A DNA stretch of 64,000 nucleotides, from the NCBI RefSeq assembly GCF_014651595.1, contig NZ_BMXE01000002.1:744001-808000 (forward strand), given 5' to 3'. The position numbers and the translations under genes are program-made. A model generated the notes under the pieces. That model did no database searches. It was not told the origin of the DNA and saw nothing but the letters and a program-made list of their open reading frames with translations. Position 1 is the first letter of the stretch. The number at the start of each line of letters is the position of its first letter. The DNA is from Pseudovibrio japonicus. GTDB taxonomy: Bacteria; Pseudomonadota; Alphaproteobacteria; Rhizobiales; Stappiaceae. Below are positions 25,241-34,183 of the stretch, one piece after another.

Positions 25241-25718
25241 TTTTTGCCCCTACAAATGCTGTTGGAACAAGCAGAAAATTGCTTAGAAAAACATATGATA
25301 CGCTACGTTAAGAAAATAGGTCTTCTTATTGATCTTGGCTAGTGAAAATTGGTTGCACCCCTGAAAAATAAGCGGTTACGTTGTGGGTTATCTGTGCGTG
25401 CCGGGTGCATTTTAATGGCTAATAATCAGGACATAGAGGTTTTACGACTGCCAATTTTAGCTGGTGAGGTTTCCAGTGATTTGCTTTGTCGTGCGCTTTC
25501 TTTCTCGGGAATGCGGTGCTGTAAACGCTGTTTTGTTTCTCTCTGGCCCGATTGATTATGTGGCTCAATACCACATGCAAAACATAGGTAATTCCCGCGA
25601 CTATCAGTAGTTTAGACAGGTCGATGGCTTTCGCGATTACGATGCAAATGGCCAAGAAAAAAGCCCGAAGCAGGTGCTCCGGGCTTTCTTTGATTTGTAT
25701 GCCTGATGGCTACTGCGA
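25241..25718. other. 478-bp divergent gap with a minus-strand terminator
   Basis: The gap lies between the Bax1-I gene end (25719) and the Panacea gene start. Only the terminator at 25660-25687 is clear. Frames at 25349-25555 (plus) and 25419-25655 (minus, one hydrophobic stretch) lack ribosome sites and look spurious. A promoter for the Panacea gene probably lies at about 25250-25310, but no consensus is strong. Confidence 0.5.
25660..25687 (-). terminator. Intrinsic terminator of the Bax1-I gene
   Basis: On minus, AAAGCCCGGAGCA and TGCTTCGGGCTTT form a 13-bp stem with one G-T pair and a two-base loop, followed by a TTTTCTT run. It lies 32 bases after the Bax1-I stop. Confidence 0.85.
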
Positions 25719-26507
25719 TTACTCGCGGTTGCCGAACAGGGACAGAAGCATCATGAACAGGTTGATGAAGTCCAGGTACAGACGCAGCGCGCCCATAATG
25801 GCTTTCTTGCCTGCAACGTCGCTGTCATCAACAGCTGCATACATTTCCTTGATCTGCTGGGTGTCGTAGGCGGTGAGGCCGGCAAACACGAGAACGCCAA
25901 TCACGGAGATTGCGAACTGCAGTGCAGTAGAACCGATGAAGAGGTTCACCAGAGACGCGATGATGATGCCGATCAGGCCCATGAACAAGAAGGAGCCCCA
26001 AGCGGAGAGGTCTTTCTTGGTGGTGTAGCCGTACAGGCTCAGTGCGCCAAAGGAAGCAGCGGAGATGAAGAATACACGCGCAATGGAGTTGCCAGTGTAG
26101 ACGATGAAGATGGAGGAGAGAGAAATACCCATGAGTGCAGCAAAGCCCCAGAAGGCCATTTGTGCACCGGATACGCTCATCTTATTGATCCGTGCGCTCA
26201 GGAAGAACACGAAACCAAGTGGAGCAAGCATTACAACCCATTTGAGCGGGCTCAAGTATAGTGCAGCACCAATGCTGGTGAGCATGATACCATTACTCAT
26301 TGGATCAGTTGCCGCCATGGATGGATCAGTTGTTGTTGCCATCATGGAGGTGAGCAGAGCAAGCACACCGGTGATTGCAACACCGATTGCCATGTAGTTG
26401 TAAACGCGAAGCATGTAGGCGCGCAGACCAGCGTCAAATGCGGCTGCATTGGCTTGAGTGCCAGCCATTCCATACCGCGTAGAATTATTGCGGTCGAAGG
26501 TCGCCAT
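25719..26507 (-). CDS. Bax inhibitor-1/YccA family membrane protein
   Basis: A 262-residue BI-1/TMBIM-type protein with seven hydrophobic helices: YNYMAIGVAITGVLALLTSM, the MAFWGFAALMGISLSSIF helix and the closing GVLVFAGLTAYDTQQIKEMY, which holds the conserved Asp/Tyr pair of the family (calcium leak residues in the eukaryotic and bacterial homologues). It probably acts in membrane or calcium homeostasis. I start at ATG 26507, which has GAGAGGATC upstream; an earlier in-frame start at 26555 adds 16 residues unlike the family. Confidence 0.93.
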   Translation of the reverse strand: MATFDRNNSTRYGMAGTQANAAAFDAGLRAYMLRVYNYMAIGVAITGVLALLTSMMATTTDPSMAATDPMSNGIMLTSIGAALYLSPLKWVVMLAPLGFVFFLSARINKMSVSGAQMAFWGFAALMGISLSSIFIVYTGNSIARVFFISAASFGALSLYGYTTKKDLSAWGSFLFMGLIGIIIASLVNLFIGSTALQFAISVIGVLVFAGLTAYDTQQIKEMYAAVDDSDVAGKKAIMGALRLYLDFINLFMMLLSLFGNRE

Positions 26508-26840
26508 GTGGATCCTCTCTCTCGTTAAACACGTGTTCGCTGTTGGGCATACCAAACAGCACGGACAATTGGCCCGAGTTACATATCAGCAAATATGGTG
26601 GGAAATGCAGGATAAGACAAGGGCGTCCGGAGCCGTTTTTGTATAATAGCGCGGTAAAGCAAGATCTTTTGGTATAAACTTGGTAAAACTGGATCTTATT
26701 ATTAACCAATTGTAATGTTGCTGGCGTTGCAAGATCTTAGCTAGAGAATAGAACGGTTGATCTGTTAACTCATAATTCTGAGAGATGTGGACTGCATCAG
26801 TGCTGATCGAGGCTTTTTACTTGATGCAGCCCACGGAGTT
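26508..26840. other. 333-bp gap upstream of Bax1-I with repeated GCAAGATCTT
   Basis: GCAAGATCTT occurs at 26659-26668 and again at 26729-26738; each contains the palindrome AAGATCTT. A hairpin CTGCATCA/TGATGCAG spans 26792-26829, just past the ybbP stop, without a T-tract. No gene is apparent. Confidence 0.45.
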
Positions 26841-29414
26841 TTACAGATTGCGCAAAACAGGCGCTGGTTTCTCTCCTAATACTCTCCATGTGCCTAGCAG
26901 GCCGAAGCCAACCGTGAAAATGAGAGCGCCGATAATGGATGTCACCACGGTAACCGGCAGGAGTGTAAAGGTACCATCCATCACTGCGGTAATGATGAAA
27001 TAGGCCGCCAATGAGCCCGCAAATAGCGCGAAGATAGCGGTGGAGCCACCAAGGATCAGGTATTCCAGAATATACGCCTTGATGAGGCGTCTGCGGGTGG
27101 CGCCTAGCGTTTTCAGAATAACGGCATCATAGATGCGGCTTTGATGGCCTGCTGCCAGCGCGCCTGCCAGTACCAGAACACTTGCAAGAAGCGTGATGGA
27201 GGATGCACCGCGAATGGCCCACGCCAGCTGATTGACGATCTCATTTATCTGCTCAATGGCATCCTTGACCCGGATTGACGTGACCGTTGGGAAGGCCTGA
27301 GTGACTTTGCCTAGCAGATCCAGTTCTTGTTGCAAGGTTGTTTCGCCCGGCCAGCCCACGGTTGCCAGATGGGCATGTGGTGCCCCTGTAAAGGTGTTGG
27401 GTGAGAATATCATCACGAAGTTGATGGACATGCTCTCCCAGTTGACCGTTCTGAAATTGGCGATCTTTGCGCTTATCTGGCGTCCAAGCACGTTGACGGT
27501 GACCATGTCGCCGATATTCAAGCCCAGTTCGCGGGCGTTTTCGTCGGCGAAGGATACCAGCGGTTCGCCGCTGTAGTCGGCTGGCCACCATTCGCCTTCT
27601 GTGACCACCGAGGTCTCAGGGAGGGTGTCGGAATAAGTGATGCCTCGGTCACCACGCAGGACCCATTCTGCGCCCGGAGGTGCTGGGTAATCAGCTGCCG
27701 GAATGCCTTTCAGTGAGACGATGGTTCCACGCAACATGGGGACGGACTGGAAGTCGGAGCCCGGCGCGTTTTGCTCAATGAAGGACTGGAAGGCGTCCCG
27801 TTCACTGTCCTGAATATCCACGAAGAAGAAGCTTGGTGCTTGTTCCTCTGCGGTCTGGTTCAGGTCGCGGCGTAGGTTTCCGTCAATCAGTGCCAGCGTG
27901 ACGAGCAAGGACAGGCCAAGGCCGAGAGAGAGGACGACAGAGGGCGTTAGTGCGCCGGGGCGGTAGATGTTGGTGACGGCGAGACGCAGCTCGGTGGAGT
28001 GGACCGTTGGTACTCTGCGAGCGGCTGCCATGATGAGACGTGCGACGCCCAGCAGTAGCAGATAAGTGGCTGCACAGGCGCCAATGAAGATGATTGCGAT
28101 GGTCTTGTCGTAGGACATGACGAGCGCGAGGCCTGAGAGCAACACCAGCGTGAGTGCGGCTCCCGCGATATACAGTGGTTTGGGGTAGCGGCTGCGCGTG
28201 CTCACTTCATCGCGGAACAGTACTGTTGGGGCAATGTCGTGGGCTCTGCCAAGCGGCCAGAGGGCGAATGCCAGCGCCGTGAGGTAGCCATAGGCCATGC
28301 CGGTGAGTAGCTGTAGCGGGTAGATCGCCTGCACACCGTTGACAGGCAGGATCGTTTGAAGGGCCGCCATGGCGATGAGCGGGATTAGCGCTCCCAGCAC
28401 CATACCGATCACAATGCCGATCGTGGCGAGGACCATCATCTGGATGAGGTAGACTTTGAAAACAAAGTTGCCCGAGGCGCCGAGGCATTTGAAGCTGGCG
28501 ATGACCTCGCGGCGGGTATCCATGTAGCTGCGCACTGCGTTCGCCACACCAACACCGCCGACCACGAGGGAGGTGATGCCGATGAGTGTGAGGAACTGGG
28601 CAAAGCGTTGGATGTTACGTTGCAGGCTTGGCGCTGCTTCCAGCTTGGACCTGATGCGCCATCCGGCATTGGGAAACTCGCTGTTGGCCTGATCAATGAC
28701 CTGCTGGAGCTCATCTTCCGGAGTGTTTTCGCCTATACGGACGCGGTAGGAGTAGTTGACCAGTGAGCCTGGCTGGATCAGCCCAGTTTCCTGCAATGCG
28801 GCTCGTGAGACGAGTAGGCGGGGCCCAACGGTCATGCCGGAGGAAAGTTTGTCGGGCTCCAGCTCGATGGTGTCTGCGATGTGGTACTGGGTTTGACCGA
28901 CCGCGATTTCATCGCCAACTTCCAGTCCAAGGCGCGCTAGCAGAGCAATTTCTGCCACTGCATTGCGCAGGCCGTCGGTTCTGCCGTTGATGACTGTTTG
29001 CAGGTTCTGGCCAGAGTCGAGCTCAAAGTCGCCGGTGAGTGGGTAGTGATCGTCAACTGCCTTCAGTTCAACCAGTGTCTGGTTGCCCGCTGTCTGTGTT
29101 CGGGCCATGGCTCGCAGGTTGGCGACCTCGGAGACCTCGCCGGTGCTTTGCAGGTAGGCAAGTTGGTCTGGTGAGGCTTCCTGGTGGACCAGCGTGAACG
29201 AGAGGTCGCCGCCAAGAATGACCTGACCTTCCGAGGCGATGCCTTCGGTTAGTGCGCGGGAGAAGGAGGAGACACCGGCAATCGCTGCTACACCTAGCGC
29301 GATACAGGCGATGAAGACATAAAAGCCCTTAAGGCCACCGCGCATCTCGCGCAGGGCGAAGCGGGCGGCAAGGCCGAAGCCGGGCTTATAACCGTTTGAT
29401 TTGGTTTGGCTCAT
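26841..29414 (-). CDS. ABC transporter permease of the YbbP (FtsX-like) type
   Basis: An 857-residue permease with the MacB/FtsX-like duplicated layout: N-terminal helix after RFALREMRGGLKGFYVFIAC, two large periplasmic domains, and groups of hydrophobic helices around 260-400, 415-510 and 740-850. It is the partner of YbbA. The ATG at 29414 overlaps the ybbA stop (ATGA). In E. coli ybbA-ybbP stands divergent to tesA, exactly as here. The substrate is unknown; related systems export lipids, peptides or lipoproteins. Its length is close to the 800-residue E. coli protein. Confidence 0.93.
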   Translation of the reverse strand: MSQTKSNGYKPGFGLAARFALREMRGGLKGFYVFIACIALGVAAIAGVSSFSRALTEGIASEGQVILGGDLSFTLVHQEASPDQLAYLQSTGEVSEVANLRAMARTQTAGNQTLVELKAVDDHYPLTGDFELDSGQNLQTVINGRTDGLRNAVAEIALLARLGLEVGDEIAVGQTQYHIADTIELEPDKLSSGMTVGPRLLVSRAALQETGLIQPGSLVNYSYRVRIGENTPEDELQQVIDQANSEFPNAGWRIRSKLEAAPSLQRNIQRFAQFLTLIGITSLVVGGVGVANAVRSYMDTRREVIASFKCLGASGNFVFKVYLIQMMVLATIGIVIGMVLGALIPLIAMAALQTILPVNGVQAIYPLQLLTGMAYGYLTALAFALWPLGRAHDIAPTVLFRDEVSTRSRYPKPLYIAGAALTLVLLSGLALVMSYDKTIAIIFIGACAATYLLLLGVARLIMAAARRVPTVHSTELRLAVTNIYRPGALTPSVVLSLGLGLSLLVTLALIDGNLRRDLNQTAEEQAPSFFFVDIQDSERDAFQSFIEQNAPGSDFQSVPMLRGTIVSLKGIPAADYPAPPGAEWVLRGDRGITYSDTLPETSVVTEGEWWPADYSGEPLVSFADENARELGLNIGDMVTVNVLGRQISAKIANFRTVNWESMSINFVMIFSPNTFTGAPHAHLATVGWPGETTLQQELDLLGKVTQAFPTVTSIRVKDAIEQINEIVNQLAWAIRGASSITLLASVLVLAGALAAGHQSRIYDAVILKTLGATRRRLIKAYILEYLILGGSTAIFALFAGSLAAYFIITAVMDGTFTLLPVTVVTSIIGALIFTVGFGLLGTWRVLGEKPAPVLRNL

Positions 29415-30118
29415 CGGGCGCGTACCTCGCGCACTGCGGGTGTTTCTTCCTCAATGGTACCGGAGTGAACCTGGATCTTACGCTGACAGCGGTCTGCCAA
29501 TGCCGGGTTATGGGTGACAAGGACCAGAGTGGCGTTCTTGCGCTGCTGGGCAAGGAACATCAGCTCGACGATTTGCTCACCGGTGCTTTCATCCAGATTG
29601 CCAGTCGGCTCGTCGGCAATGATGATTTCAGGGTTGGTGACAAGCGCGCGGGCTACGGCCACGCGCTGCTGTTCGCCACCGGAAAGCTGGGTAGGGTAGT
29701 GGTTGAGGCGGTGACCAAGGCCAACGGCTTCAAGTTCTTCTCTGGCATGGTCGAAGGCTTTTGGATTGCCGGAAAGCTCAAGGGGGACAGCGACATTTTC
29801 CAGCGCGGTCATGTTAGGGACCAGGTGAAAGGACTGGAAGATAATGCCAACGTTCTGACCCCGAAAGCGCGCGAGTTCGTCTTCGTTCATCGTACCCAGC
29901 TCTTGTCCGGCGGCCTTTACGGTGCCTTCGTCGGCGCGCTCAAGGCCGGCCATCACCATGAGCAGTGTGGATTTGCCTGAGCCGGATGGACCGACAAGGC
30001 CGACGCTTTCGCCGGTTCTGATGGAAAGATCTATGCCTTTGAGAATATGGGTGCGGCCTGCGCCGTGGCCCAGGCTGAGGTGAACGCCGTTTAAGTCTAG
30101 TGCCGGATTAACTGTCAT
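29411..30118 (-). CDS. ABC transporter ATP-binding protein YbbA-type
   Basis: A 235-residue ATPase of the LolD/MacB class: Walker [11 protein letters not shown]-loop near [16 protein letters not shown], signature [15 protein letters not shown], Walker [13 protein letters not shown] and H-loop LVTHNP. I start at ATG 30118 (MTVNPALDL) because the domain begins within 15 residues and GGTGGAAG stands upstream; a longer frame from 30301 has 61 extra residues without a family look. The leader holds two copies of a 17-base repeat. Its stop overlaps ybbP and its promoter faces tesA. Confidence 0.95.
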   Translation of the reverse strand: MTVNPALDLNGVHLSLGHGAGRTHILKGIDLSIRTGESVGLVGPSGSGKSTLLMVMAGLERADEGTVKAAGQELGTMNEDELARFRGQNVGIIFQSFHLVPNMTALENVAVPLELSGNPKAFDHAREELEAVGLGHRLNHYPTQLSGGEQQRVAVARALVTNPEIIIADEPTGNLDESTGEQIVELMFLAQQRKNATLVLVTHNPALADRCQRKIQVHSGTIEEETPAVREVRAR

Positions 30119-30119
30119 T

Positions 30120-30156
30120 CTTCCACCTTGATGTGTAGGCTTCCACCTTGATGTGT
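30120..30156. repeat. 17-bp tandem repeat in the ybbA leader
   Basis: CTTCCACCTTGATGTGT occurs at 30120-30136 and 30140-30156 (20-base period). On minus each copy contains AAGGTGGAAG, so the ribosome site of ybbA is duplicated; the copy next to the ATG is the usable one. It looks like a small recent duplication. Confidence 0.85.
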
Positions 30157-30288
30157 CGTCGATGCAAATCCCTGAACGACATCCTATAAGAAAATAATTG
30201 GGCGCTCTTGTAGCAGCCGCATTTGGGAAGCATATGGGTAAGATGTATCGTATCGTCCAGCTTAGTGTGAAGAATCTAAGGGATTTGA

Positions 30289-30975
30289 ATGTTAGGATCA
30301 CGAAAAGTTGAAGTGAAATCAGGTGTACTGCGGTTCTTTAGCGGTGCTGTTGTAGCGTTCGGTCTTATTGTTTCCGCTGCTTCCGCAGGATATGCGCAGG
30401 ATGGAACCGAACCGGTGAAGCTCGTTGCTTTTGGAGATAGTCTGACGGCCGGGTATCAGCTGCCACCCGACGAGGCTTTTCCCGTACAACTGGAGAAAGC
30501 GCTGAAAGCGAAGGGCTACAACGTCACTGTGGTGAATGCTGGTGTGTCCGGTGATACGACCTCGGGCGGTCTCTCACGGCTGGACTGGTCTGTGGGCAAT
30601 GATGTTGATGGGGTCATTCTGGAGCTGGGCGCCAATGATGCGCTGCGCGGCGTGGATCCTTCCATCACCCGCGAAAACCTCGATTCGATGATGACGGAGT
30701 TGGGTTCTCGTCATATCCCGGTGCTGTTGGCAGGAATGATGGCGCCGCCGAATATGGGCGCTTCCTATGGGGAGGCATTCAATTCCATCTATGGGGACCT
30801 GGCGCAGAAACATAATACGCTGCTCTATCCATTCTTTCTGGATGGTGTTGCCACGCATGCAAATCTAACCCTTAGCGATGGTATTCACCCAACGGGAGAA
30901 GGTGTTTCGATCATTGTCGAGAAAATTCTGCCCTCTGTTGAAATGCTGATTGAACAGACTAATTCCGAGAGCTAA
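30289..30975 (+). CDS. tesA: TesA-type arylesterase/lysophospholipase (SGNH hydrolase)
   Basis: A 228-residue secreted SGNH/GDSL hydrolase of the TesA (acyl-CoA thioesterase I/lysophospholipase L1) type. An N-terminal signal peptide (SGAVVAFGLIVSAASAGYAQ) precedes block I FGDSLTAGYQLPPDEAFP, block II VSGDTTSGG, block III GANDALRG and block V DGIHPTGEG with the catalytic Asp and His; Ser is in GDSL. It acts in the periplasm on acyl esters. AAGGGATTTGA stands before ATG 30289. It is divergent from ybbA-ybbP, the arrangement also seen in E. coli. Confidence 0.93.
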   Translation: MLGSRKVEVKSGVLRFFSGAVVAFGLIVSAASAGYAQDGTEPVKLVAFGDSLTAGYQLPPDEAFPVQLEKALKAKGYNVTVVNAGVSGDTTSGGLSRLDWSVGNDVDGVILELGANDALRGVDPSITRENLDSMMTELGSRHIPVLLAGMMAPPNMGASYGEAFNSIYGDLAQKHNTLLYPFFLDGVATHANLTLSDGIHPTGEGVSIIVEKILPSVEMLIEQTNSES

Positions 30976-31249
30976 CGGGACTTTGATAGCAGGCTGGAAC
31001 GCAGAGCCTGCTTTCGAGTATTGACTAACTGCATCTAATTGTCGGAAAAACACGGCTTACTTTTTGGAGGTGCGCCGTCGTTTTGCTCGCTGGGCCACTT
31101 CTCCTGCCGACCTCCATCCATCGGCGGATTTAATAAAAGAAAATTCGGGCGAGATCCTTTGTCTTTGGGCGAACCTGGGTCTTTGTCCTTTGTGCTCGAA
31201 CGTGGGCGTAAAAAACAAAAGACAGCATCGGGCTGCAAACGGGGAATAT

Positions 31250-32302
31250 ATGGAATTTCGGAAATTGGGGCGCACAGACCTCAACGCCTCCAGCATTTGT
31301 CTTGGTACGATGACATGGGGTGAACAAAATACCGAAGCTGAAGGCCATGCTCAGATGGATTTCGCTTTGGAGAAGGGCATTAACTTCTTCGATACGGCAG
31401 AGCTTTACTCCATTCCGCCAAAGAAGGAGACCAAAGGCAGAACCGAAGAGATCATCGGGACATGGTTCAAGAACTCCGGCAATCGCGACAAAGTTATTCT
31501 GGCGACTAAAGTTGTTGGCCGTTCAGTGCAGGACTGGCACCGTGAAGACGGGTCTACCAGCGAGCTTTCCCGTGGGCAGATCATAGAGGCAGTGGATGCC
31601 AGCCTGAAGCGGTTGCAGACAGACTACATCGATCTTTACCAGCTGCACTGGCCGGACCGTAAGGTGGCGGGCTTTGGTTCTGTTGGCACAATCTGGCAGG
31701 ATGTGGAGCGGGATGAAGACGAGCACGCGATCCATGAGACCCTTGAGGTGCTGCAGGAGCTGGTGAAAGCCGGTAAGGTTCGCCATATCGGTCTTTCCAA
31801 CGAAAGCCCTTGGGGCACGATGAAGTTTGTGCAGGAAGCTGAAGCACGTGGCTTGCCGCGGGTACAGTCTGTGCAGAATGCGTACTCTTTGGTGAACCGT
31901 TTGTTTGAAGTGGGTGGTGCAGAGATTGCCCATCGTGAGGATGTTGGCCTGCTGGCTTATTCTTCACTCGCGCAGGGCTACCTGACCGGTAAGTACCGCA
32001 ATGGTGCGTTGCCTGAAGGTGCTCGCAAGACATTGTTCAAGCGTCTTGGACGTTATGAGACCGCTGGTGGTCAAAAAGCGATTGATGCGTACTGCGACCT
32101 TGCGGCAGAACTGGGTGTTGATCCATCCGTTATGGCGTTGGCATTTGTTCATTCCCGTTCGTTTGTGACCTCTGTGATCATCGGTGCAACGAATATGGAG
32201 CAGCTGGAAACAGATATCAGTGCAGCAGACTTTGAGATGACAGAAGAGATCGCGAAGCGGATCAACGAAATCCATCTGCAGTACACCAATCCTTGCCCAT
32301 GA
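31250..32302 (+). CDS. Aldo/keto reductase (Tas-like)
   Basis: A 350-residue NADPH-dependent oxidoreductase with a TIM-barrel fold. It matches the Tas/YhdN branch: FRKLGRTDLNASSICLGTMT, DTAELYSIPP with the catalytic Asp and Tyr, ILATKVVG with Lys, YIDLYQLHWPDR with His, and SVIIGATNMEQL near the end. Length is typical of this branch. ATG 31250 follows GGGG and is where the family starts; a frame from 31064 would add 62 residues with no family match. A strong terminator follows. The physiological substrate is unknown. Confidence 0.93.
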   Translation: MEFRKLGRTDLNASSICLGTMTWGEQNTEAEGHAQMDFALEKGINFFDTAELYSIPPKKETKGRTEEIIGTWFKNSGNRDKVILATKVVGRSVQDWHREDGSTSELSRGQIIEAVDASLKRLQTDYIDLYQLHWPDRKVAGFGSVGTIWQDVERDEDEHAIHETLEVLQELVKAGKVRHIGLSNESPWGTMKFVQEAEARGLPRVQSVQNAYSLVNRLFEVGGAEIAHREDVGLLAYSSLAQGYLTGKYRNGALPEGARKTLFKRLGRYETAGGQKAIDAYCDLAAELGVDPSVMALAFVHSRSFVTSVIIGATNMEQLETDISAADFEMTEEIAKRINEIHLQYTNPCP

Positions 32303-32341
32303 TTGGCCGATAATTTTCTCTGGTTAGTCGTGACTGAAAAG

Positions 32342-32367
32342 TGCCGGAGCCATGTATGGCTTCGGCA
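32342..32367 (+). terminator. Intrinsic terminator of the aldo/keto reductase gene
   Basis: TGCCGGAGCCAT and ATGGCTTCGGCA make a 12-bp stem with one G-T pair and a GT loop, followed by seven T residues and a further T-rich run. Confidence 0.9.
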
Positions 32368-32490
32368 TTTTTTGTTTTTGTAGATGTGGGACAGAAAAAC
32401 CCCAGATGTTCGTAGAGTGGTTATTTTCTGCTTGTACTCTGGCGATAAACGTGAGCTAATTTATCATCTGCAGTCGCGGAGGGTCCTGAT

Positions 32491-33027
32491 ATGCCTCGTC
32501 TTTTTACTGGCCTAGAGCTACCTTCGAGCATCGGTACGATGTTGAGCATATTGCGCGGGGGATTGCGCAGTGCTCGTTGGATCGACCCCGAAAACTATCA
32601 CATCACATTGCGGTTCATAGGCGACATTGATGATCGCATTGCCGATGAAGTTGCTTACGAGCTAGCGCGGGTACACCGTGCTCCACTAACAATCAAACTG
32701 ACCGGCCTTGGGGCATTTGGAGGCGCTAAACCCCATGCGCTATGGGCGCGTGTCGAACCGACACAGGAGTTGACCGAGCTTCAGGCCGAGCAGGAGCGTA
32801 TTCTGCAGCGGCTTGGTTTGCAGCCGGAGCGGCGTAAGTACACGCCGCATGTGACACTGGCCAGATTGAAGGGCACATCACCTGCAGAACTGGCTCATTG
32901 GCTTGAGGCGCGTGGTGATTTTTCTGCCCCTGCCTTTACCGCTGGGCGGTTCGTGCTGTTTTCTGCAAAAGCAGCCGTTGGGGGTGGGCCGTATCTGGTG
33001 GAGGAGAGCTACCCGCTGGCAGCATAA
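32491..33027 (+). CDS. thpR: RNA 2',3'-cyclic phosphodiesterase (ThpR/LigT)
   Basis: A 178-residue 2H phosphoesterase that opens 2',3'-cyclic phosphates in RNA. The two catalytic HxT motifs are YHITLRFIGD near residue 35 and HVTLARLKG near residue 120, with the LFTGLELP start and the AEQERILQRLGLQPE helix between. Length is normal. GCGGAGGG precedes the ATG. A single gene followed by two hairpins in the gap to the next convergent gene. Its biological role is not clear in most bacteria. Confidence 0.93.
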   Translation: MPRLFTGLELPSSIGTMLSILRGGLRSARWIDPENYHITLRFIGDIDDRIADEVAYELARVHRAPLTIKLTGLGAFGGAKPHALWARVEPTQELTELQAEQERILQRLGLQPERRKYTPHVTLARLKGTSPAELAHWLEARGDFSAPAFTAGRFVLFSAKAAVGGGPYLVEESYPLAA

Positions 33028-33046
33028 AGGGCTGGCGGCATAGCAA

Positions 33047-33125
33047 AGAGGCGCGCTGGTAATGTGCGCCTCTGCAAATCTGCACATGGCTTTATTATGG
33101 CAGGCATAAGGACGGCTCCTTATGC
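33047..33125. terminator. Two hairpins between convergent thpR and a minus gene
   Basis: AGAGGCGC/GCGCCTCT (33047-33073) and the perfect GCATAAGGA/TCCTTATGC (33104-33125, loop CGGC) lie in the 175-bp gap. Neither has a strong T-tract, so termination is only plausible. Confidence 0.4.
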
Positions 33126-33202
33126 AACAAATCGCTATGGGGTTTTGCGCGCCCTGTTGTTTTCTGCATTGAACCGGCGGCAGCCTGGGTTTCTGTGAGC
33201 TC

Positions 33203-33592
33203 TTAGATGCCGCTGTTCAGCAGGGCGAGGAGTTCCTCTGATTTCTGCTGAGTTTCAGAGTAGGGCGTCATCGCCGTTTGCGTTTGGCTAAGTGCTGTAG
33301 GCTTGGCAGGTGTCTCACTTGCTGCAGTTTTCACTGCGTAACGGATCAACTTGGATTGGGGTGCCAGCCGCACGAGCTTTGATTTGGCTTTGAGCGGTTT
33401 GAGCGATGACTTTGCCGGATATGGCTTCAATTCACCACTTGCCGAGATTGGCTTCAAAGTATTTTGAGCGGGGGCGTTGAGCTGGGTGAGGCCCGGACCC
33501 AACGCACGTGTTTGAGTCATGGCCCAGGTGTTGGGTGCAAATGCTAGGGCAGAACTCATCAGGAGACCTGCAGTAAAAAGAGGTCGCAGCAT
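33203..33592 (-). CDS. Small secreted cationic protein of unknown function
   Basis: The 129-residue protein has a signal peptide (RPLFTAGLLMSSALAFAPNT, likely cut after the TWA) and a mature domain of low complexity: repeated Lys/Pro/Leu units such as ELKPYPAKSSLKPLKAKSKL and VRLAPQSKLIRYAVK, then a Ser/Thr/Gln-rich segment and an SEELLALLNSGI tail. It is strongly basic and lacks Cys. I do not recognise a family. A doubled AT-rich palindrome sits directly upstream of the start. Expression is not proven; a real gene is likely from the signal peptide. Confidence 0.6.
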   Translation of the reverse strand: MLRPLFTAGLLMSSALAFAPNTWAMTQTRALGPGLTQLNAPAQNTLKPISASGELKPYPAKSSLKPLKAKSKLVRLAPQSKLIRYAVKTAASETPAKPTALSQTQTAMTPYSETQQKSEELLALLNSGI

Positions 33593-33614
33593 TACTTGTT
33601 CCGATTAAATATAA

Positions 33615-33636
33615 TTTAATTAAAAATTTAATTAAA
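33615..33636. promoter_or_regulatory. Two TTTAATTAAA palindromes upstream of the cationic protein gene
   Basis: TTTAATTAAA occurs at 33615-33624 and 33627-33636, 12 bases apart, close to one helical turn. They lie 23-44 bases before the start on minus, the usual site of promoter or repressor contact. Confidence 0.45.
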
Positions 33637-33830
33637 TGTACCGCATGGATTGCAATTTGCAACTCAAGATGGCCTAAATATTGCCATAAAGTTAAAATCG
33701 ATAATTTTCGTAGCGGTAAGTTAATGGTGTTCAGTAAAAGATTTTAGAAAAATTGCAGATGACCATGTTGCAGCCACAGTCCTTTATGAAAATAAACTAA
33801 GAAAAACAAAAGAAAGATAGGGGTCTGTTT

Positions 33831-34142
33831 ATGGGAATGGATCGTTTAATCGAGCAACAAATTCGCCGATCACAGATGAATGGTTCTATGGATCGACTAC
33901 ATGGCGAAGGCAAACCTATCCCCAGACGATCCGGGACAAATTTTTCTCAGAGCGCACGGATGAGCGTTGTGGACGGAGCAGGCGGTGGAATTCAGGGTGA
34001 ATTGGCCCTACGCCGCGAGATCTCTTCGTTGGAAAATAAGCTTTCCGCCACGACTAAAACTCACGAGCGTGTTGAGCTTAGAAAAGCGCTGATGGACAAG
34101 CGCCACGAGCTTTCAGTTTATGAAGAAGCGCGACGGAAATAG
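33831..34142 (+). CDS. DUF1992/DnaJ-homologue subfamily C-like small protein
   Basis: The 103-residue protein begins MGMDRLIEQQIRRSQMNGSM with DRLHGEGKPIPRRSG, the pattern of the DUF1992 domain (IEXXI-R, a short spacer and a G-KG-P-P box), then carries a long charged helix (LRREISSLENKLSATTKTHE). DUF1992 occurs in the eukaryotic DNAJC28 and in small bacterial proteins; its function is not known. AGATAGGGG precedes the ATG. It converges with the acyl-CoA dehydrogenase gene. Confidence 0.78.
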   Translation: MGMDRLIEQQIRRSQMNGSMDRLHGEGKPIPRRSGTNFSQSARMSVVDGAGGGIQGELALRREISSLENKLSATTKTHERVELRKALMDKRHELSVYEEARRK

Positions 34143-34183
34143 CCGCGCTTCCTGATCGGTTACAATAGATATCAGCGCACGCC

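Noticed and set aside
25419-25655. A 78-residue frame on minus with one hydrophobic stretch, downstream of the Bax1-I gene
   Set aside because: Its start is next to the Bax1-I terminator, there is no ribosome site, and the second half looks non-coding. It could be a small membrane peptide, but nothing supports it.
31064-31249. 62-codon upstream extension of the aldo/keto reductase
   Set aside because: The family begins at 31250 (FRKLGRTDL). The extension has no match, and GGGG stands just before the later ATG.
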